Shown here: positions 17,981 through 26,548 of the stretch, piece by piece
Position numbering within the stretch: position 1 is the first letter of the stretch
Layout of the letters: each line of letters opens with the position of its first letter
DNA from: Arthrobacter sp. MN05-02
Lineage (GTDB): Bacteria > Actinomycetota > Actinomycetes > Actinomycetales > Micrococcaceae
Direction: 5' to 3'
Length of the DNA: 64,000 nt
Assembly: GCA_004001285.1 (NCBI GenBank)
Contig: AP018697.1
Location: 2,914,001 to 2,978,000 of the forward strand
The notes under the pieces: model-generated
Told to the model about the DNA's origin: nothing
What the model saw: the letters and a program-made list of their open reading frames with translations, nothing else
Databases searched by the model: none
Program-made: the position numbers and the translations under genes

Positions 17981-19443
17981 TCACCAGCTGATGCGGTCGA
18001 AGGCCTCCCGGAGCTTGCGGCCGCGCAGCGGGTTCAGGGACTCCACCCAGGAGATGCGCCCGCCGAGGTGTGCACGGAAGTCGGCCTGCCCGCGTCGCTG
18101 CGACTCCGGGCCGTGGACGAGGCAGTTGTGCAGGGTCGCCTTGAGGGCGTCGTAGTCGGCCCGTGCCACGTTCGGATGCGCATTGACGACGACGCCCGTC
18201 ACGGTCTGCCGCGTCGCCGCGCCGCGCACGCGGGTCTTGCGCCTGTTCACCAGGTGGCCCTCGGCCGCGACGATGCGCTCCACGCCCCGGAGGAAAGCGT
18301 CCGCCCGGCGGGCGAGGCCGGCCGGGCCGCTGAAGGCGAGGTCGTCCGCGTAGCGCGTGTACGAGCCACCGGCTGCCTCCGCCCAGCCCGCCAGCCGGGA
18401 GTCGAGCCGCCGCACCGCGAGGTTGGCGAGGCCGGGTGACGACGGCGCGCCCTGCGGGAGATGCGCGGCACGCAGCGCCTGGACGAGTGCGAAGCGCTCC
18501 TCCGCAGTGCCGCCGCCGGGCATGGCTCGCAGCACCGCCTCGGGAACGGAGTGGGTGCAGAGCCCGGTGAGGACATGCGCGGTGGCCTCGGGGCAGCCCG
18601 CCTGCCGCAGCACGCCGAAGATCCGACCCGGTGACACACGCGCGAAGAAGGAGACGAGGTCCAGGGAGATGACGACGTCGGTCCCGGCGTGGACAGCCGC
18701 ACCCGTCCTCGCGCTGCGCCCCGGGACGAACCCATGGGCGGCGGGGTGCAGGGGGATCGGGGCGAGGACGAGATCGAGCACCCGGCGCTGCACGGTGCGC
18801 AGGCGGATCCCGGGGACCTCCAGGAGCCGCGGAACTCGTCCCGGGCGGGAGCGCCACTCGTAGCGGTAGTGCCGCAGCGCCTGGTTCGGTGCACGCCGGT
18901 TCCAGGACCGGGTGTCGGCGAACCAGTCGAGCTCGCCCGGGGTCAGCCTGAGCTCCTGCGCGAGCCGGCCCGGATCCCCGGCGCCCGGTGGTGCCGGTGC
19001 CCCCGTCCCGGGGTCCACGAGGGATAGGCGGCGCCCCTCCTCCGGGCCTCCTGCGGTCAGGTACCGGGCCGGAGTGACCGGGACGCCTCTCGCGGCCGCT
19101 CTCCCGATCGCGTCCGTGAACACCGGTTGGGCGCTGATCCAGCGGCCCAGCTCACGCGGCGCGCCGCCGGGCCGCCGCGGGTAGCCGGCGAGCACGGCGC
19201 GGACGAGTGGCCCGAGCCAGCGCCGCCGGCCCCGAGGATGGTGGCACCGGCGTCCAGGAGGTCCTCGCGCTGCCAGACGGGCGCGTCAGGAACGCCCCGC
19301 GAGGAGGAACGCGAGCCCCGGGCCGCCGGGCGCAGGCGTCCGGGCGAGCGTCCTGGCCGCCGCCGTCGCACGACGGGCCCGGTCCGGGCCGCCCCGGGCA
19401 GGGAGGAGTCCGCGGTCGTCCGCCAGGGATCCGGTGTCGTCCA
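17981..19443 (-). CDS. Retron-type reverse transcriptase (N-terminus frameshifted as assembled)
   Basis: The uninterrupted frame is 17981-19195 (GTG start, 404 residues). Numbering from there: AHGFVPGRSARTGA (153-166), catalytic ISLDLVSFF (177-184), LPQGAPSSPGLANL (246-259), YTRYADDLAFSG with YADD (282-285), and TVTGVVVNAHPNVAR (331-345), the VTG/NAxxN region typical of retron RTs. Upstream coding-like sequence continues in shifting frames (AFLTRP, then VWQREDLLDAGATILG, then RRRWLGPLVRAV) back to an ATG at 19443 with AAGGGGAG just before it. Three single-base gaps would restore one protein of about 488 residues. No maturase, endonuclease or integrase domain is seen. The gene ends 6 bases from the convergent ATPase gene. 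Confidence 0.85.
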
Positions 19444-19488
19444 TGGCTCCCCTTCGCCTGGGCATCGCCGCACCGGTGTGGGACAGCG

Positions 19489-19649
19489 CGACGGATCCCG
19501 GCCGACCTGTCCCTCTGTTCGGGCGCTGAGCTGCGCGGAGCGCAGTCAGGCGCCTGAGGCGCCCTGTGCTGGTCGGTCTGCGTGCCCCGGGGTGACCCCG
19601 GAGAGGAACGCGCACTGCGTACGTGTTCCGCCTCGGCCGGGATCCGTCG
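19489..19649 (-). ncRNA. Candidate retron msr-msd non-coding RNA
   Basis: A perfect 17-bp inverted repeat, CGACGGATCCCGGCCGA (19649 to 19633, a1) and its complement (19505 to 19489, a2), encloses 127 nt. On the minus strand the interior folds as follows. SL1 at 19629-19605: about 10 bp with one mismatch. SL2 at 19601-19587: CCGGGG-TCA-CCCCGG. A longer GC-rich msd-like hairpin at 19564-19521: outer GGGCGC/GCGCCC, inner CTGCGC-TCC-GCGCAG. Two G residues directly follow a1, where the branching G of retrons is expected. The RT start lies 45 nt beyond a2. This is the standard a1-msr-msd-a2-RT order; no sequence match to a known retron is claimed. Confidence 0.72.
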
Positions 19650-19655
19650 GATGCC

Positions 19656-19661
19656 ACCCTA
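19656..19661 (-). promoter_or_regulatory. -10 element of the candidate retron promoter
   Basis: TAGGGT on the minus strand lies 6 bases before the first base of the a1 repeat, so transcription would begin at a1 as retron RNAs do. The -35 region is weak (near CATGAC, 16-17 bases upstream). The region is shared with the divergent DUF5996 gene. Confidence 0.5.
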
Positions 19662-19744
19662 GCAAGCGCCACGAATCGTCATGGCCTGTACCAGCGCGGG
19701 AAGGGCGCATAGATTGGCCGCACACGACGAGGCGGAGGAACAGG

Positions 19745-20692
19745 ATGAGCGACCAGGTGATCACGGGGACGACGACGGGCTGGCCGGCGCTACGCGTCGC
19801 GGACTGGCAGGACACACAGGCGACGCTGCACATGTGGCTCCAGGTGGTCGGCAAGATCCGCATGGCGCACGCTCCGCTGGTCAACCACTGGTGGCAGGTG
19901 CCGCTCTACGTGACACCGCGCGGGCTCGGCACCTCCGCCATCCCCTATGGGGACGGGATGTTCGACATCGAGGTCGACGTCGTGGCGCACCGCCTGGTGG
20001 TGCGCAGCAGTTCCGGAGAGGACCGCAGCGTGCCCCTCGAGCCGCAGTCGGTGGCCGAGTTCCACGCACGGACCATGACGGCACTGGCCGAGCTCGGCAT
20101 CGACGCACCGATCCGGGCCGTGCCCACGGAGGTGGATCCCGCCGTGCCCTTCGCCGAGGACCACCACCATGCGTCCTACGACGCAGTGGCCGTCACGGCG
20201 TTCTGGCGGCAGCTCATCCAGGCGGAGCGGGTCCTCACGCGCTTTCGCGCCGAGTTCCTCGGCAAGGTGAGCCCCGTGCACTTCTTCTGGGGCGCCATGG
20301 ACCTCGCGTGCACGCGCTTCACCGGACGCCCTGCCCCCACCCATCCGGGCGGTGCCCCGAACTGCGCCGACTGGGTCATGGAGGAGGGTTACTCGCACGA
20401 GCTCTCCAGCTGCGGGTTCTGGCCCGGCGGCGGCGACGAGGGCGCCTTCTACTCCTATGCCTACCCCGAGCCCGACGGATACCGCGATGCCGTCATCGAC
20501 GTCGAGGGCGCCTACTACAGCACCGAGTTCCGCCAGTTCCTGCTGCCCTACGAGGCCGTGCGGAACAGCGAGGATCCGGATGCGACGCTGCTGCGGTTCC
20601 TGCGGGCCACCTACCGGGCCGCGGCGACCGCGGGTGGCTGGGACCCCGCCCTGCTCATCGATCCGCACCGGCTGGACCGGCACGCCCGGTAG
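19745..20692 (+). CDS. DUF5996 family protein
   Basis: A 315-residue soluble protein starting MSDQVITGTTTGWPALRVADW. Conserved blocks include NHWWQVPLYVTPRGLGTS, SPVHFFWGAMDLACTRFTGR and the Gly/Trp-rich CGFWPGGGDEGAFYSYAYPEP. These fit the DUF5996 family, common in actinobacteria and proteobacteria and of unknown function. No catalytic motif can be named. GGAGG lies before the ATG. It is divergent from the candidate retron with under 100 bases between them; it could be a partner but is more often found alone. It ends at a strong terminator. Confidence 0.75.
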   Translation: MSDQVITGTTTGWPALRVADWQDTQATLHMWLQVVGKIRMAHAPLVNHWWQVPLYVTPRGLGTSAIPYGDGMFDIEVDVVAHRLVVRSSSGEDRSVPLEPQSVAEFHARTMTALAELGIDAPIRAVPTEVDPAVPFAEDHHHASYDAVAVTAFWRQLIQAERVLTRFRAEFLGKVSPVHFFWGAMDLACTRFTGRPAPTHPGGAPNCADWVMEEGYSHELSSCGFWPGGGDEGAFYSYAYPEPDGYRDAVIDVEGAYYSTEFRQFLLPYEAVRNSEDPDATLLRFLRATYRAAATAGGWDPALLIDPHRLDRHAR

Positions 20693-20735
20693 GAGGACGT
20701 CCGGCCCTCGGGCCTCCTGCACCTGACCCCGTCAC

Positions 20736-20775
20736 CAGCAGCGGCCACCACCCCGAGGGGTGGTGGCCGCTGCTG
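20736..20775. terminator. Bidirectional terminator between DUF5996 and dppC
   Basis: A 19-bp perfect stem, left arm 20736-20754 and right arm 20757-20775 with a GA loop. It serves both convergent genes. Confidence 0.85.
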
Positions 20776-20792
20776 CACCGGAGCGCCGGTCG

Positions 20793-21734
20793 CTACTTCC
20801 TGCGGGTCTTCGGATCGAGTGCCTCGCGCAGCGACTCCCCCAGGAGGGTGAAGCCCAGCGCCGTGATCGCGATGCACGCTCCGGGCAGGAAGGCGAGCTG
20901 CGGAGCGACCGCGAGTTCCGCCTGCGCGTAGGTGAGCATGCGCCCCCACTCCGCAGCCTGGGGCAGCCCGCCGCCGAGGCCCAGGAACGACAGCGCCGCC
21001 GCGTCGATCACGGCGGTGGCGAGCGTGAGGGTCGCCTGCACGATCACCGGCCCCATGCTGTTCGGCAGCAGGTGGCTCATGGTGATGGTCCGGCGGCTGA
21101 GCCCGAGTGTCTGGGCCGCCAGGATGTAGTCCGCTCCCCGCTGCGACAGCATGGAGGACCGCAGGAGCCTCGCGAAGATCGGGATCTGCGAGACGCCGAT
21201 CGCGATCATGATGGCGTACGAACTCTGGCCGAGGACCGCTGCGATGCTGACGGCGAGCAGGAGGTTGGGGACGGACAGCAGGATGTCCACGAAACGCATG
21301 ATGAGGTTGTCCACCCAGCCACCGAGCCCGCCGGCCAGGACGCCGAGCAGCATGCCGCCCGCCAGGCCGAGCGCCGTCGAGACGACACCGATCAGCAGTG
21401 ACGCCTGGGCGCCCCAGATGAGCTTGCTGAGCACGTCCCCGCCGAACCGGTCCAGACCCAGCGGGAACCCGTCGATCTCACCGGGACCGGGGATGGTGGT
21501 GGGCGTGATGGAGGTGCGGCCCGGGAGCTCGTTGCCGCCGTACGGCGCCAGGATGGGCGCGAGGACGGCCACGAGCAGGAAGAGGCCGATGATGACGGCA
21601 CCGACGATCGCCTGGGGGTTTCTGCGCAGGCGGAGGAAGGCGTCCTTCCAGAGGCCGGTGCCCCGACCGCTGTCGATGGCGGGATCGTTCGGAGCCGCTG
21701 AACCGCCGGCGGCGGGAGGCAGGATGGTACTCAT
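20793..21734 (-). CDS. dppC: Peptide ABC transporter permease (DppC type)
   Basis: A 313-residue permease. After a cytoplasmic N-terminus it has a first helix (AIVGAVIIGLFLLVAVLAPILA), a periplasmic loop with GRTSITPTTIPG, then the BPD-transport domain with the EAA loop GADYILAAQTLGLSRRTITMSHLLPN. DppC/OppC proteins carry this long first loop. ATG at 21734 overlaps the dppB stop (ATGA), so the longer upstream frame is rejected. It forms the membrane channel with DppB. The ATPase partner is probably the fused protein at 16067. Confidence 0.9.
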   Translation of the reverse strand: MSTILPPAAGGSAAPNDPAIDSGRGTGLWKDAFLRLRRNPQAIVGAVIIGLFLLVAVLAPILAPYGGNELPGRTSITPTTIPGPGEIDGFPLGLDRFGGDVLSKLIWGAQASLLIGVVSTALGLAGGMLLGVLAGGLGGWVDNLIMRFVDILLSVPNLLLAVSIAAVLGQSSYAIMIAIGVSQIPIFARLLRSSMLSQRGADYILAAQTLGLSRRTITMSHLLPNSMGPVIVQATLTLATAVIDAAALSFLGLGGGLPQAAEWGRMLTYAQAELAVAPQLAFLPGACIAITALGFTLLGESLREALDPKTRRK

Positions 21735-22735
21735 TGCACACGCACCCTCGGGTCGATGACGGAGTAGGACAGGTCGACGATCAGGTTGATCAGGGCGTAC
21801 AGGATCGCGATGAAGATGATGAAGCCCTGGAGCACGGGGTAGTCCAGGCCGAAGATCGCGTCGCGCAGGAACCGGCCGATGCCGTTGAAGGCGAAGACCG
21901 TCTCCGTCAGGACCGCCCCCGAGATGAGCAGGCCCAGCTGCAGGCCGATGGTCGTGACGACGGGGAGCATGGCGTTCCGCAGGATGAAGCTGCCGCGGAT
22001 GGTGCGTTCCATCAGGCCCTTGGCGCGGGCCGTGCGGACGTAGTCGGCGTTCTGCACCTCGAGGACCGAGGCGCGCGTGATGCGGACGATGATCGCGAGC
22101 GGGATGGTCCCGAGGGCGAGGCCCGGCAGGATGAGGTGCAGGAACGCGTCCCACGCGGCGTCGTACTCGCCCGTGAGCAGTCCGTCGAGCACGTAGAACT
22201 GCGTGTAGTGGGTCGCGTCGATGCGGGGGTTCTGCCGGCCGTCGGGCGGCAGCAGGGACCACTGGATGGCGAACAGGTACTTGAGGATGAACGCCAGGAA
22301 GAAGACGGGCACGGTGATGCCGATGAGGCTCAGCACCACGGAGCTGTGGTCGAGGAACCGGCCGTAGTACCGCGCGGCCAGGTAGCCGAGCGGGACACCG
22401 ACGCCGATCGCGAAGATCAGGGCGACGACGGTGAGCTCGAGGGTCGCGGGGAAGCGGGTGGCGAACTCCTCGAGCACCGGGCGCCCGGTGTTGATCGAGA
22501 CGCCGAAGTCGCCCCGGAGCAGCCGGCCCATGTAGGTGAGGTACTGGGTGAGCAGGGGTCGGTCGAAACCGTACAGCTCGTTGACGCGGGCGATCGCCTC
22601 GGGTGTCGCCTTCTCCCCGAGCAGGGCGGTCGCCGGACCGCCGGGGAGGCTGCGGACCCAGAGGAACAGCAGGATGGACAGTCCGAACAGGGTGGGGATG
22701 AGCAGGGCTAGCCGCTTGCCGATGACGCGTAACAC
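21731..22735 (-). CDS. dppB: Peptide ABC transporter permease (DppB type)
   Basis: A 334-residue permease starting MLRVIGKRLALLIPTLFGLSILLFLWVRSLPGG, the DppB signature N-terminus, with six helices and the EAA loop NADYVRTARAKGLMERTIRGSFILRNA. It pairs with DppC in the transporter pore. It follows the binding-protein gene by 100 bases, in which a strong hairpin may lower permease expression relative to the lipoprotein. Confidence 0.92.
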   Translation of the reverse strand: MLRVIGKRLALLIPTLFGLSILLFLWVRSLPGGPATALLGEKATPEAIARVNELYGFDRPLLTQYLTYMGRLLRGDFGVSINTGRPVLEEFATRFPATLELTVVALIFAIGVGVPLGYLAARYYGRFLDHSSVVLSLIGITVPVFFLAFILKYLFAIQWSLLPPDGRQNPRIDATHYTQFYVLDGLLTGEYDAAWDAFLHLILPGLALGTIPLAIIVRITRASVLEVQNADYVRTARAKGLMERTIRGSFILRNAMLPVVTTIGLQLGLLISGAVLTETVFAFNGIGRFLRDAIFGLDYPVLQGFIIFIAILYALINLIVDLSYSVIDPRVRVQ

Positions 22736-22792
22736 TCGGGGGATCCTTCCGGGTCGACCGGCGCGAGCCGGACAGGGGGCCTACAGCGCGAT

Positions 22793-22820
22793 GGAGCCGG
22801 TCCCGACCGGGACCGGCTCC
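22793..22820 (-). terminator. Intercistronic hairpin between dppA and dppB
   Basis: GGAGCCGGTCCC (22793-22804) pairs with GGGACCGGCTCC (22809-22820) over a GACC loop, directly after the lipoprotein stop. Partial termination or RNA stabilisation is the usual role for such a hairpin between an abundant binding protein and its permeases. Confidence 0.65.
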
Positions 22821-22835
22821 ACACGGGTACTGCTG

Positions 22836-24530
22836 CTACTCGCTCAGCTCGATGTCGGTGAAGACCTCGTCGTTGACGGGGCTCGCCGGGTACGAGGTGA
22901 CGCGGGGCGCGAAGGCCAGCGAGGGAGCCGGGTGGGCGAGCGGGATGGCCGGGTTGAACTCGGCGATCTGCTCGTTGATCTCCTTGTACATCTCCGTCTG
23001 CTGCTCCCGGTCGCTCATGCCACGGGCCTCGTCGAGGGCCGCGAACAGCTCGGGGTTGTCGAAGCCGAATTCCAGCTTCTCCTGGCCGAAGAAGACGCCG
23101 ATGAAGTTGTCGGTGTCGTTGTAGTCGCCGGTCCAGCCGAGCAGGTGCAGGCCGTGGTCCGGGGTGCCCTGCACCTGGTTCAGGTAGTCGGGCGACCAGG
23201 CGGCGGGAGCCGGCGTGACCGTGATGCCCACCTCGTCGAGCTGCGCCTGGAGGTTGGTGAAGACCTGCTCGGGCGTCGGCATGTACGGACGGGAGACGTT
23301 CGTCGGGTAGTTGAAGGTGACCTCGAAGCCGTCCGGGTAGCCGGCTTCGGTCAGCAGTTCCTTCGCACGCTCGGGATCGTAGTCGTACGTCGTGACGTCC
23401 TCGTTGTAGCCGTCGACGACGTCGGGGATGAACTGGGTGGCGACCTTCGTGCCCTCGGGCAGCGTCTGGGAGACGAGCGCGTCCTTGTCGATCGCGTGGG
23501 CGATGGCCTCGCGGACCTTCGGGTCCTTGAGTTCGGGGATGGCCTGGTTCATGCCCAGGTAGAGGATGGTGAACGGATCGCGCGGGGTGATGTTGTAGCC
23601 GGCGTCCTTGAGCGACTGCGTGTCGGCGGGAGCCACGAGGTCGTAGCCGTCGATGTCCCCGGCCTCGAGGGCCTGGCGGCGTGCCTGCGGGTCGTCGATG
23701 ATGCGGAAGATCGTGGTGGTGATCTGGCCCTTCTCGCCCCAGTAGTCGTCGAAGATCGAGAGCTCGAGCTGCTGCCCGACGTCCCAGGAGTCGAACTTGA
23801 ACGGCCCGGTGCCCACGGGGTGGCCGAGGGCGTACTCGCTCAGCGAGGGGGCTTCCGCGGTGCCGCCGATCTCGTCGGCGGCGAACTCCTCGAGGGCCGT
23901 CGGGCTCTGCATGGCGAAGGCCGGCAGGGAGAGCGCGGCGATGAATCCGGCGAAGGGCTTGGCGAGGTTGACGGTGACTTCGTTGTCCCCGTTGGCCTCG
24001 CAGGACTCGTAGACGGCATTCTCGGGGCTGTCCGCGAAGCCGCGGAACAGGGAGCCGTAGTAGTACGACGTCGTCTCGGCCTGCTGGATGCCGGTCCAGT
24101 TGTACCAGCGGTCGAAGTTGAAGCAGACGGCTTCCGCGTTGAAGGGCGTGCCGTCGTGGAAGGTGACGCCTTCCTTGAGCTGGAAGACCGTGGACAGGCC
24201 GTCCTCGGCCGTCTCCCAGGACTCGGCGAGCAGCGGCGCGGGGTCGGCGGTGCCGGGCTCGACGCCGACGAGGCCCTCGAAGATCTGGCGGCTGACGCGG
24301 AAGGACTCGCCATCGCTGGCGAAGGCGGGATCGAGCGACTTCGGGTCGGACGACGCGGCGAAGACGAAGGTGGAGTCGACGGCGGCTTCGCCCTCGGTGC
24401 CGGTGCTCTCCTCGCGCTGGCTCTGGACGCAGCCGGTCAGGAGGAGTGCTGCGATGGAGAATCCTGCAGTGAGCGCAGCGCGTTTCCTCGCGAAACCTGC
24501 GCCGCGCACGGATGTGCCTCGGTTGGACAT
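22836..24530 (-). CDS. dppA: Peptide ABC transporter substrate-binding lipoprotein (DppA/OppA type)
   Basis: A 564-residue SBP family 5 protein. The lipobox LLLTGC lies after a basic N-terminus and a hydrophobic helix (AALTAGFSIAALLLTGC), so it is a membrane-anchored lipoprotein. Family blocks: DPKSLDPAFASDGES, LKEGVTFHDGTPFNAEAVCFNFDRW, GTGPFKFDSW and VREAIAHAIDKDAL. It captures peptides or related ligands and delivers them to DppBC. The ATG at 24530 is preceded by AGGGAG; an ORF extension to 24662 lacks a ribosome site. Confidence 0.92.
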   Translation of the reverse strand: MSNRGTSVRGAGFARKRAALTAGFSIAALLLTGCVQSQREESTGTEGEAAVDSTFVFAASSDPKSLDPAFASDGESFRVSRQIFEGLVGVEPGTADPAPLLAESWETAEDGLSTVFQLKEGVTFHDGTPFNAEAVCFNFDRWYNWTGIQQAETTSYYYGSLFRGFADSPENAVYESCEANGDNEVTVNLAKPFAGFIAALSLPAFAMQSPTALEEFAADEIGGTAEAPSLSEYALGHPVGTGPFKFDSWDVGQQLELSIFDDYWGEKGQITTTIFRIIDDPQARRQALEAGDIDGYDLVAPADTQSLKDAGYNITPRDPFTILYLGMNQAIPELKDPKVREAIAHAIDKDALVSQTLPEGTKVATQFIPDVVDGYNEDVTTYDYDPERAKELLTEAGYPDGFEVTFNYPTNVSRPYMPTPEQVFTNLQAQLDEVGITVTPAPAAWSPDYLNQVQGTPDHGLHLLGWTGDYNDTDNFIGVFFGQEKLEFGFDNPELFAALDEARGMSDREQQTEMYKEINEQIAEFNPAIPLAHPAPSLAFAPRVTSYPASPVNDEVFTDIELSE

Positions 24531-24742
24531 GTGTTGCTCCCTGGTGAACGAGTGATTCCTACCGGATGTGACCGGTATCCATGGGGACCACAGCGGCGAA
24601 CGCGCTGATCCGTGTGACGAGCCTAACTTCCGGCGGGGCCGCCGGCGGCATTTCGGGAGCATCAGTGGTTACGATTTGGCATCGCGCGCGACGGATCGGG
24701 CCGGCGACATCCGCGCGAAACGTTCCTGAAACCGGAGGACCG

Positions 24743-25747
24743 ATGACTGAAACAGACACTGCGACATCCGTGCGCTATCGCAGCTTCGCCGAGGTCGAGA
24801 CGCGGGGCTATTCACCGCTGTACGACGAGTGGTGCATGGGCGTCAGCGGCGACGACGAGCTCCTCGCCCTGCTGGACACGCTCCCCGCGGCACGCCGCCA
24901 GCCCGTCCTGTTCCTCGGAGCAGCGCGTTTCGTCGGGGTCCCGCTCGGGGACTACGCCGCCTTCCGGTCCTTCGTGCTCGACTCCTGGGAGACCATCCGG
25001 CATGTGATGGAGACGCGAGCCACCCAGACCAACGAGGCCGGCAGGTGCGCGGTCCTGCTGCCGTCCCTGGCGGCGATCAGCGCCGACGAAGGCAGGCCGC
25101 TCGCGCTGGTCGAGGTCGGCGCTTCCGCCGGGGCCTGCCTGTACCCCGACCGCTACGCCTATTCCTACTCCCCCGGCCCCTCCCTGCACCCGCCCGGCGG
25201 GTCCCCGGTACCGCCGCTGGGCTGTGCGGTGGAAGGCCGCGTGCCCGTGCCGTCGTCGCTGCCCGAGGTGGTCTGGCGGGCGGGCATCGACCTGAACCCG
25301 CTCGATGCGGGGAACGACGACGACGTCCGCTGGCTCGAGTCACTCGTCTGGCCCGAGCACCGCTTCCGAGCGGAACGCCTCCGCGCGGCCCTCGGCGTCG
25401 TCCGCGCGGAACCGCCGCTGCTCATCCGCGGGGACCTGAACGAGCAGATCCTGCCGCTCGTCGCCCGTGCGCCCTCCGACGCCGTCGTCGTCGTGTTCCA
25501 CAGCGCCGTGCTCGCCTACCTCGACCGGGCGGGGCGGGACCGCTTCCGGGACACGATGATGCGGCTCGCCACGGACCGGCAGCGCCCGGTGCACTGGCTT
25601 TCGCACGAGGGCCACGGCACGCTGGCCGGTGTGGCCGGCGCGATGGAGAAGGCGCCCGGGGAGGAGGACGGGCGGTTCGTGCTGCAGCACAACGGCGTCA
25701 CGGTCGCACGTACCGGGCCGCACGGACAGTCCATCGAGTGGCTGTAG
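24743..25747 (+). CDS. DUF2332 family protein
   Basis: A 334-residue protein with the DUF2332 features: YSPLYDEWCMGVSGDDELLALLDTLP near the N-terminus, EVGASAGACLYPDRYAYSY (a Rossmann-like glycine motif) and a C-terminal VVVFHSAVLAYLDRAGRDRF. The fold resembles class I methyltransferases, but no substrate is known. The ATG at 24743 has GGAGGA 4 nt upstream; the 54-codon extension to 24581 is rejected. It is divergent from dppA with no partner gene. Confidence 0.8.
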   Translation: MTETDTATSVRYRSFAEVETRGYSPLYDEWCMGVSGDDELLALLDTLPAARRQPVLFLGAARFVGVPLGDYAAFRSFVLDSWETIRHVMETRATQTNEAGRCAVLLPSLAAISADEGRPLALVEVGASAGACLYPDRYAYSYSPGPSLHPPGGSPVPPLGCAVEGRVPVPSSLPEVVWRAGIDLNPLDAGNDDDVRWLESLVWPEHRFRAERLRAALGVVRAEPPLLIRGDLNEQILPLVARAPSDAVVVVFHSAVLAYLDRAGRDRFRDTMMRLATDRQRPVHWLSHEGHGTLAGVAGAMEKAPGEEDGRFVLQHNGVTVARTGPHGQSIEWL

Positions 25748-25769
25748 CCCGGACGGACGCGGGCAGTCG

Positions 25770-26504
25770 TCAGCGCAGGCGCACCGCGTGCCGCGCCATG
25801 CGTGCCACCAGGTGCGCGCTCGTGTCGCGAGGACTGACGTAGCAGCGCGGCAGGGTGAACCGGTCGCCCGGGTCGTAGTCGCCGATCACGCAGCCGTGGT
25901 CGTACCCGGCTGCACGGACGGCATCCGCGGCCGCCTCGTCGAACTCGCCGTAGGGATAGCAGAAACTCGGGACCTCCGTCTGCAGGATGTCCTGCAGGAC
26001 CGTCCGGCTGCCGCCGATCTCCGCGGCCAGGAACTCCGCATCGGCACCGGGCAGGTGGGGATGGGTCAGAGTGTGGCTGCCGACCTCCTGGCCGGCGGCG
26101 GCGACGGCGCGGAGCCCGTCGGCATCCATCAGGCCGAGCCGCGGGCCGTCGTCCCACTCGTTGCCGCCCCCGAGGCGTCCGGCCACCGCATAGAGCGTGC
26201 TGGTCATCCCGTGCCTCTGCAGGATCGGGAGGGCGTGCTCCAGGTAGTCGGTGTAGCCGTCGTCGAAGGTGAGCCCGACAAGACCGCGCGCCTCGCCCCG
26301 TTCCGCCGCCCGCAGCAGCTCCGACAGGGACACTCCACGCAGGCCCAGCCGCCGCAGCAACCGCAGGTGCCGGTCCAGTCGGTCCGGGTGCACCCGCAGC
26401 CGGTACGGATCCGGCTGGTCCGACGGGCTGATGGAGTGGTACATGAACACCGGTGGTGTCTTCGTGCGCACCGGCCCGGTGCGGGCACCCCGTTCGCGGG
26501 CCAT
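25770..26504 (-). CDS. Polysaccharide deacetylase (CE4/NodB domain)
   Basis: A 244-residue NodB-type protein. Catalytic motifs: LTFDDGYTDYLEHALPIL (Asp-Asp), GSHTLTHPHLPG (the His-His metal site, HxxxH) and FCYPYGEFDEAAADAV. No signal peptide is visible, so it may be cytoplasmic or use another route. Substrates of the family are N-acetylated sugars in peptidoglycan, chitin or capsule. It follows marP on the minus strand with a 44-base gap and its own GGGGAA ribosome site. Confidence 0.85.
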   Translation of the reverse strand: MARERGARTGPVRTKTPPVFMYHSISPSDQPDPYRLRVHPDRLDRHLRLLRRLGLRGVSLSELLRAAERGEARGLVGLTFDDGYTDYLEHALPILQRHGMTSTLYAVAGRLGGGNEWDDGPRLGLMDADGLRAVAAAGQEVGSHTLTHPHLPGADAEFLAAEIGGSRTVLQDILQTEVPSFCYPYGEFDEAAADAVRAAGYDHGCVIGDYDPGDRFTLPRCYVSPRDTSAHLVARMARHAVRLR

Positions 26505-26548
26505 ACCGGTTCCCCCTGGTCGAAGAGCGACGTGTGGCTGTCAGCGTA

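Noticed and set aside
17981..19195. Reverse transcriptase as a group II intron or diversity-generating retroelement protein
   Set aside because: No maturase or endonuclease domain, no template/variable repeat pair or Avd-like gene nearby, and the VTG motif with upstream a1/a2 repeat fits retrons better.
19489..19649. The inverted repeat as an ordinary rho-independent terminator
   Set aside because: The arms are 127 nt apart with independent hairpins inside and a promoter box and RT start in register on the outside, which a terminator does not need.
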